Below are positions 60,082 through 64,000 of a DNA stretch of 64,000 nt, piece after piece. The DNA is taken from positions 1-64,000 of the forward strand of contig WHTA01000015.1 of the NCBI GenBank assembly GCA_009379825.1, in the 5' to 3' direction. The stretch's first letter is position 1. Every line of letters begins with the position of its first letter. The position numbers and the translations under genes are program-made. The notes below the pieces were generated by a model, which was not told the DNA's origin, ran no database searches, and saw nothing but the letters and a program-made list of their open reading frames with translations. Origin of the DNA: Streptosporangiales bacterium. Its GTDB lineage: Bacteria > Actinomycetota > Actinomycetes > Streptosporangiales > WHST01.

Positions 60082-61491
60082 GTGACTGCCGAACCGCAGG
60101 TGGTCGACGTCGTCGTCGAGCACATCGACTGGTTGGTCACCGTCGACGAGGAGCGGCGGGTGATCAGGGACGCTGCCGTGGCGATCGCCGATGGTCGGTT
60201 CGCCGCCGTCGGCAAGACCGACGAGATCGCCGCGGCCTACACCGGCAGCACGGTCGTCGACGGCCGGCGGCGGGTCGGCACGCCGGGCCTCATCGACGCG
60301 CACCTGCACTCGTCCTTCCAGCTGTCGCGCGGGCTCGCGGACGAGGCGAATGCGCGGGAGTTCCTCATCCAGCGGATGTACCCGTACGAGGCGGCGCTCA
60401 CGCCGGACGACGTCGAGCTCAGTGCCCGGCTGGCCGCCAGGGAGATGCTGCTGCACGGCACCACGTGCTTCGTCGACCCGGGCAACAACCACCCGGAGCG
60501 CAGCCTCGCCGGCGTGGTGCCCACGGGGATCCGGGTGGTCGTCGCGCGCAGTGCGTTCGACCTCGGCGACTCCGCGTTCGGCAGTGTGCCCGACTCGATG
60601 GTGTCGACACCGGACTCCGCCGCGCGGGAGGCCGCCGATCTGGTGGACAAGTACCACGACACCGAAGGCGGCCGGGTGCGCGCCTCGGTGTCGTTCCGGG
60701 GGTTCAACAACTCCAGCGACGAGCTGATCCGCGCGCTCGGTGCGGTGGCGGACGACAAGAACGTGCTGCTGCAGACGCACGCCTGCTTCAACTACTCGAC
60801 GCACGACGCGTCGGTGGCGAAGTTCGGCCGGCCGGAGATCGAGCGGATGGCCGAGCTGGAGCTGCTCGGGCCGCGTACCCTGCTCGTCCACGGCGGCTGG
60901 CTCGAACCGCACGAGGTCGCGCTCCTGGCGGAGCACTACGCGAGCATCGTGGCGGCGCCGAGCTCGTCCCTGCACAACGGGTACGGCAACATCCGGATGG
61001 GCGTGATCCCCGAGCTGCTCGCGCTCGACGTGAACGTGGGGCTCGGCAGTGACCACGCCTGCTCCGGCCCGGTCGACCTGGTGCGGGAGATGTTCCTCGT
61101 TGCCTGCGGCCACAAGGAGGTGCGGCTGAACCCGCGCGTGCTGCCGCCCGAGCAGGCGGTGGAGATGGCCACGGTGAACGGGGCGCTGGCCGTCGACGCG
61201 GCCGACGATCTCGGGGCCGTCGCAGTGGGCAAGCAGGCCGACCTGGTGCTGTTCGACGTCGACGACCCGAGCTGGCAGCCGCTCTACAACCCGGTGTCGA
61301 ACCTGGTGTACTCCGCGACCGGCCGCACCGCGCGCGACGTGTTCGTCGCCGGCGAGCGGGTCGTCGAAGGCGGCCGGCTCGCGAGGGTCGACGAGGAGCG
61401 GCTGCTCGCCGACGTCACCGCGGGCGCAGCCGCCCTCTACGACCGGCTGGACGGCGACTCCCTCGTCCGCGGCCGCTGGCCGGTCAGCTAG
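60082..61491 (+). CDS. Metal-dependent amidohydrolase, SsnA/chlorohydrolase-deaminase type
   Basis: The 469-residue protein has TPGLIDAHLHSSFQLSRGLADE (HxH), VLLQTHACFNYS, LVHGGWLEPHE and NVGLGSDHACSG, the ligand set of amidohydrolases that deaminate or dechlorinate heterocycles (cytosine deaminase, guanine deaminase, TrzN and SsnA relatives). ATVNGALAVDAADDLGAVAVGKQADLVLFD is the usual C-terminal closing motif. It could remove an amino group from a nitrogen ring. GTG 60082 is one base after the cupin stop. Confidence 0.88.
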   Translation: MTAEPQVVDVVVEHIDWLVTVDEERRVIRDAAVAIADGRFAAVGKTDEIAAAYTGSTVVDGRRRVGTPGLIDAHLHSSFQLSRGLADEANAREFLIQRMYPYEAALTPDDVELSARLAAREMLLHGTTCFVDPGNNHPERSLAGVVPTGIRVVVARSAFDLGDSAFGSVPDSMVSTPDSAAREAADLVDKYHDTEGGRVRASVSFRGFNNSSDELIRALGAVADDKNVLLQTHACFNYSTHDASVAKFGRPEIERMAELELLGPRTLLVHGGWLEPHEVALLAEHYASIVAAPSSSLHNGYGNIRMGVIPELLALDVNVGLGSDHACSGPVDLVREMFLVACGHKEVRLNPRVLPPEQAVEMATVNGALAVDAADDLGAVAVGKQADLVLFDVDDPSWQPLYNPVSNLVYSATGRTARDVFVAGERVVEGGRLARVDEERLLADVTAGAAALYDRLDGDSLVRGRWPVS

Positions 61492-61492
61492 G

Positions 61493-61565
61493 CGGTTGAC
61501 CGCAGTGGCTGCCCTGGGCGAGCCTCCGGGGTGGCCAAAAAATTCCTCCCAAAACCGGTCAACCG
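61493..61565. repeat. Pair of inverted 10-bp sites, CGGTTGACCG and CGGTCAACCG
   Basis: CGGTTGACCG (61493-61502) and its exact reverse complement CGGTCAACCG (61556-61565) flank a 53-bp segment that includes an A-rich patch. Each site is itself nearly palindromic (CGGT..ACCG). Centre spacing is 63 bp, six helical turns. It follows directly after the plus-strand catabolic genes. Possible operator pair or large stem. Confidence 0.5.
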
Positions 61566-61657
61566 TGGCGCCGGTCCAGGCGTCTACGTGACGTCCGGTG
61601 GCGAAGGGGACCGCCACCGGCTGGACCACGGGCGACCACGCCCTTACCTGGGAGGCC

Positions 61658-61819
61658 ATGACTCGGATGGTCGAGCTGTTCTTCGTGCTACTCGCCGCCA
61701 CCGCGGTGGCGGCCTGCGCCGGACTCGTGCTACTGATCGGCGGCTCGCGGTTGCGCCCCGTGACGCTCGCCTTCGCCCGCACCGTTCGGCGGGTGACCGG
61801 CCGTGCCCGTACGCCCTAG
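61658..61819 (+). CDS. Small single-span membrane protein, function unknown
   Basis: The 53-residue protein MTRMVELFFVLLAATAVAAC... has one strong membrane helix (FFVLLAATAVAACAGLVLLIGG) and a basic C-terminus (RTVRRVTGRARTP). GGAGG (61651-61655) lies 2 bases before ATG 61658 and 11 bases before ATG 61667; either start is possible. I recognise no family. Its stop overlaps the stop of the convergent flavin reductase gene. The composition fits a real small membrane protein, but it may be spurious. Confidence 0.4.
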   Translation: MTRMVELFFVLLAATAVAACAGLVLLIGGSRLRPVTLAFARTVRRVTGRARTP

Positions 61820-62343
61820 AAGAACCAGTCGATGGGGCCGTGGTCGCCGACGGAGAGCTCGCCGAAGCTGCCGGCGTAGAAGGTCAGCGGCTTGCCGTCG
61901 CGCGCACAGGTGCTGACGATGCGGCCGAGGAACAGCACGTGGTCGCCGGCCGCCACCTCCTGCTCGGTGACGCACTCGAGGTGGGCGAGTGCGGCGGGGA
62001 TCACCGGCACGTCGTGGTAGCCGTACTCCAGCGGTAGGCCGGCGAAGTGGTCGACGCCGCTCTTGGCGAACCGCCTGGCGATCTCCTCCTGACGCGACGA
62101 CACGACCGACACCGCGAACCTGCCGGCGGTGCGCATGGTGCTCGTCGTGCGGGCGTCCTCGGTGAGGGAGACCAACAGCAGCGGCGGGTCGAGCGACACC
62201 GAGGTGAGCGAGTTGACCGTCATGCCGTCGGCGTTGCCGTCGGCGATGCTGGTGACGACGGCGACCCCGGTGGCGAACTTGCTCATCGTCCGCCGCAGCA
62301 GCCCGGGGTCGGTGCCCTTACTGTGTTCGATGGTCACGAGCAC
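61816..62343 (-). CDS. Flavin reductase family protein (HpaC-like)
   Basis: The 175-residue protein reads LRRTMSKFATGVAVVTSIADGNADGMTVNSLTSVSLDPPLLLVSL, the FMN-binding signature of the HpaC/flavin reductase-like domain. It then has ALAHLECVTEQEVAAGDHVLFLGRI. It supplies reduced flavin to an oxygenase; the HpaB-type gene two genes upstream on the same strand is the evident partner. GTG 62343 or GTG 62337 could start it; the gap to the cupin gene is 4 bp. Confidence 0.92.
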   Translation of the reverse strand: MLVTIEHSKGTDPGLLRRTMSKFATGVAVVTSIADGNADGMTVNSLTSVSLDPPLLLVSLTEDARTTSTMRTAGRFAVSVVSSRQEEIARRFAKSGVDHFAGLPLEYGYHDVPVIPAALAHLECVTEQEVAAGDHVLFLGRIVSTCARDGKPLTFYAGSFGELSVGDHGPIDWFF

Positions 62344-62347
62344 ACCC

Positions 62348-62692
62348 TCACGCTGGGTAACGGACCTCGAACGTCAGGCAGCCGTCCTCGCTCGTCCACG
62401 GCCCGTGCGGCATGCCGGGCGGCCGGCACGCGTAGCTGCCCGCGGGGAAGGTCTGACCCAGTCGGAGATCGCTCATCGACCCCTCGAGGATGTACACCTC
62501 TTCCCAGAAGTCGTGCTCCTGCACGCCGTTCTTGCTGGTGTCGCACCCCGGTTCGAGCTTCAGCATCCGGGTCGCGACCCCGGTCTGCGGGTCGCTCGCG
62601 AGGATGCGCTCGGTGAGCCCCTCCGCCTCCCCGGCGCAGCGGGTGAACCCGACCGTGCCGACGTCGAAGAACTCGTACTCCGGCTTCGCCAT
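62348..62692 (-). CDS. Cupin domain protein
   Basis: The 114-residue protein has VQEHDFWEEVYILEGSMSDL and FPAGSYACRPPGMPHGPW, the two cupin motifs with their histidines and glutamate. ATG 62692 fits, since the hpaB-like gene ends 10 bp upstream. It lies between the monooxygenase and its reductase, so it probably serves the same pathway. It is not a close copy of the cupin at 59601. Confidence 0.85.
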   Translation of the reverse strand: MAKPEYEFFDVGTVGFTRCAGEAEGLTERILASDPQTGVATRMLKLEPGCDTSKNGVQEHDFWEEVYILEGSMSDLRLGQTFPAGSYACRPPGMPHGPWTSEDGCLTFEVRYPA

Positions 62693-62702
62693 GCAATCGC
62701 TC

Positions 62703-64000
62703 CTAGTCTTCGCTGCCGTACGAGGCGAGGAACTTCTCCACCGCGGCCAGTGGCTCCTCGAACCCGTAGTTCCGGTAGGCGTATCCCTTCGCGACGAACG
62801 GGGCGCCCGCATAGAACATCTCGTACTGGTGGTGTCTGCTGCCGAACTCGCTGCCGACGGCGTCCCAGACCAGCTTGAACAGCTTGACCCGCTCCTCCGC
62901 GGGCACGCCGGGGGACTGCACGTAGCGGTCCATGTCGGCGCGGGTCGCGGGGTTGCGCATCTCCGCGACGCTCGACGGCACCTGGAGCACGCCGCCGCCG
63001 ACGAGCTCCCGCACGATGGCGAGCACCCGCGGGTACAGCTCGGCCTGCAGCCCCATGGCGCCGTAGAGCGAACGCGGCCGCGGTCGCCACATCCCGGCGT
63101 CGTCCGGGGTGGCCTGGTACTCGGCGGCGAGCACCGCGGACTCGACCAGCGACGCGACGCTGGCCAGCTCACCCAGCTTCTCCTGCACGCCGGGGATACG
63201 GTCGACGCCCGTGGTCTGCGCCGCCTTGCGGGCCAGCCCGGCGAGGAACTGCAGCTTGACCGCGAACCTGATCTGCGCCTGCCAGTTGCCGAGCACGTGC
63301 GCGCCGGTGTCGAAGAACTGCCGGCGCACGCCGTCCACGTCGCGGCAGACGAAGACCTGCTCCCACGGCACGAACACGTCGTCGAAGACGACCAGGGCGT
63401 CGGTCTCGTCGTACCGGGTGCTGAGCGGGTAGTCGAACGCGCTCGTCGACGCAGGTGCGTACGGCCGCCGGCAGTACAGCTTGAGCCCCGGCGACGCGAC
63501 CGGCAGCGCGAAACCGAGCGCGAAGTCGCGGTCCTCAGGCGTGAGCGGCTTGATGCAGGACACGAAGATCTCGTCGGCGATCGCGCCGCCGGTGGCGAGC
63601 ATCTGCGAGCCGCTCACGACGATGCCGTCGTCGCGCTCCTCCTTGACGCCCACCTGGATCAGGTCGCCCTCCCAGGCGTGTGCCGTGGTTGCGCGGGAGA
63701 CCTGCGGCGGGATGATGGCGTACGAGACGTAGAGGCTCTCCTCGACCGCCCGCTTGTAGTACGCGGTGACGTTGGCGCTGAGGTCGTGCTCGTCACCACG
63801 GAACGCCTCCGGGTGTGCCGCGAACCCGGCGAGGAACGCCGCGACGTGGTCCGGGCTGCGGCCGACCCACCCGTGCGTGTGCTGCGACCAGGTCTCGATC
63901 GCCTTGCGCCGCGCGACGAGGTCGTCGTGGGTGCGCGGGATGGAGTAGACCAGGTTGGCCTGTCCACCGGTCTCCGGCGACTCGTACAGCATCCCGTTCG
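62703..64000 (-). CDS. 4-hydroxyphenylacetate 3-hydroxylase family (HpaB-type) flavin monooxygenase, 5' end outside window
   Basis: The 432 visible codons include ARRKAIETWSQHTHGWVGRSPDHVAAFLAG, LIQVGVKEERDDGIVVSGSQMLATGGAIADEIFVS, ALVVFDDVFVPWEQVFVCRDVDGVR and VPSSVAEMRNPATRADMDRYVQSPG. This is the acyl-CoA-dehydrogenase-like fold of HpaB/PvcC oxygenases, which hydroxylate aromatic rings with FADH2 from a separate reductase. The family is about 480-520 residues, so some 50-90 residues are missing beyond base 64000. Frame continues open to the edge. Confidence 0.93.
   Translation of the reverse strand, partial: NGMLYESPETGGQANLVYSIPRTHDDLVARRKAIETWSQHTHGWVGRSPDHVAAFLAGFAAHPEAFRGDEHDLSANVTAYYKRAVEESLYVSYAIIPPQVSRATTAHAWEGDLIQVGVKEERDDGIVVSGSQMLATGGAIADEIFVSCIKPLTPEDRDFALGFALPVASPGLKLYCRRPYAPASTSAFDYPLSTRYDETDALVVFDDVFVPWEQVFVCRDVDGVRRQFFDTGAHVLGNWQAQIRFAVKLQFLAGLARKAAQTTGVDRIPGVQEKLGELASVASLVESAVLAAEYQATPDDAGMWRPRPRSLYGAMGLQAELYPRVLAIVRELVGGGVLQVPSSVAEMRNPATRADMDRYVQSPGVPAEERVKLFKLVWDAVGSEFGSRHHQYEMFYAGAPFVAKGYAYRNYGFEEPLAAVEKFLASYGSED

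Overview
The window is high-GC DNA (roughly 70 % G+C by eye) from an actinobacterium, probably a soil actinomycete. Pointers are the many GTG/TTG starts, GTGA/ATGA gene overlaps, the three-part proton-translocating transhydrogenase (pntAA-pntAB-pntB), a mycothiol-dependent maleylpyruvate isomerase-fold protein, an NgcEFG-type sugar importer without its own ATPase, and the core genes rpsA, coaE, uvrB and argS. I cannot place the genus. No rRNA, tRNA or CRISPR array was seen.

Layout. 1-3.2 kb: the tail of a transposase, a frameshifted CynX-type MFS transporter, then rpsA with a clear promoter and terminator. 3.2-5.7 kb: a DUF899 protein and an ECF sigma factor/DGPF-protein pair. 5.7-12.7 kb: an organic-acid module on the minus strand (class III CoA-transferase, TctC-TctB-TctA importer, enoyl-CoA hydratase, DapA-fold lyase) facing a divergent GntR/FCD regulator across a palindromic operator. 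12.7-20.1 kb: TauE exporter, a nine-unit 55-60 bp minisatellite, a NUDIX fusion protein, a LysR regulator, pntAA-pntAB-pntB and a DMT exporter.

20.1-33.6 kb: a 12 kb minus-strand sugar operon under a divergent LacI regulator with two tandem AAATCGATTT operators. It holds an L-fucose/D-arabinose isomerase-like gene, MalF/MalG permeases, two DUF2961 (GH172) glycosidases, a DUF4185-like secreted enzyme, an Rbs-type ABC importer and an FGGY kinase. Together these look like a D-arabinan (mycobacterial-type arabinan) utilisation locus. It carries six separate lesions (deletion junction, two frameshifts, one nonsense codon, an ATPase-permease fusion and a 60-bp in-frame triplication), while neighbouring housekeeping genes are intact.

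33.6-47.7 kb: core region with coaE, uvrB, a TerC protein behind a yybP-ykoY (Mn2+) riboswitch whose 3' strand can also mask the ribosome-binding site, a ferritin behind two IdeR/DmdR-like iron boxes, a glutaryl-CoA dehydrogenase-like enzyme, a polar amino-acid ABC importer, an MBL hydrolase and argS. rpsA is often close to coaE and uvrB in actinobacteria; here about 30 kb of accessory genes separates them.

47.7-64 kb: ngcEFG amino-sugar importer, a gamma-glutamyltransferase-family enzyme, a BadF-type (N-acetylglucosamine) kinase and a GntR regulator with a near-perfect 28-bp operator. Then comes a catabolic cluster: three-subunit molybdenum hydroxylase, ACMSD-type amidohydrolase/decarboxylase, two cupins, a deaminase-type amidohydrolase, and a flavin reductase/HpaB-type two-component monooxygenase that runs off the right edge. 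Its content suggests hydroxylation and breakdown of an aromatic or N-heteroaromatic acid.
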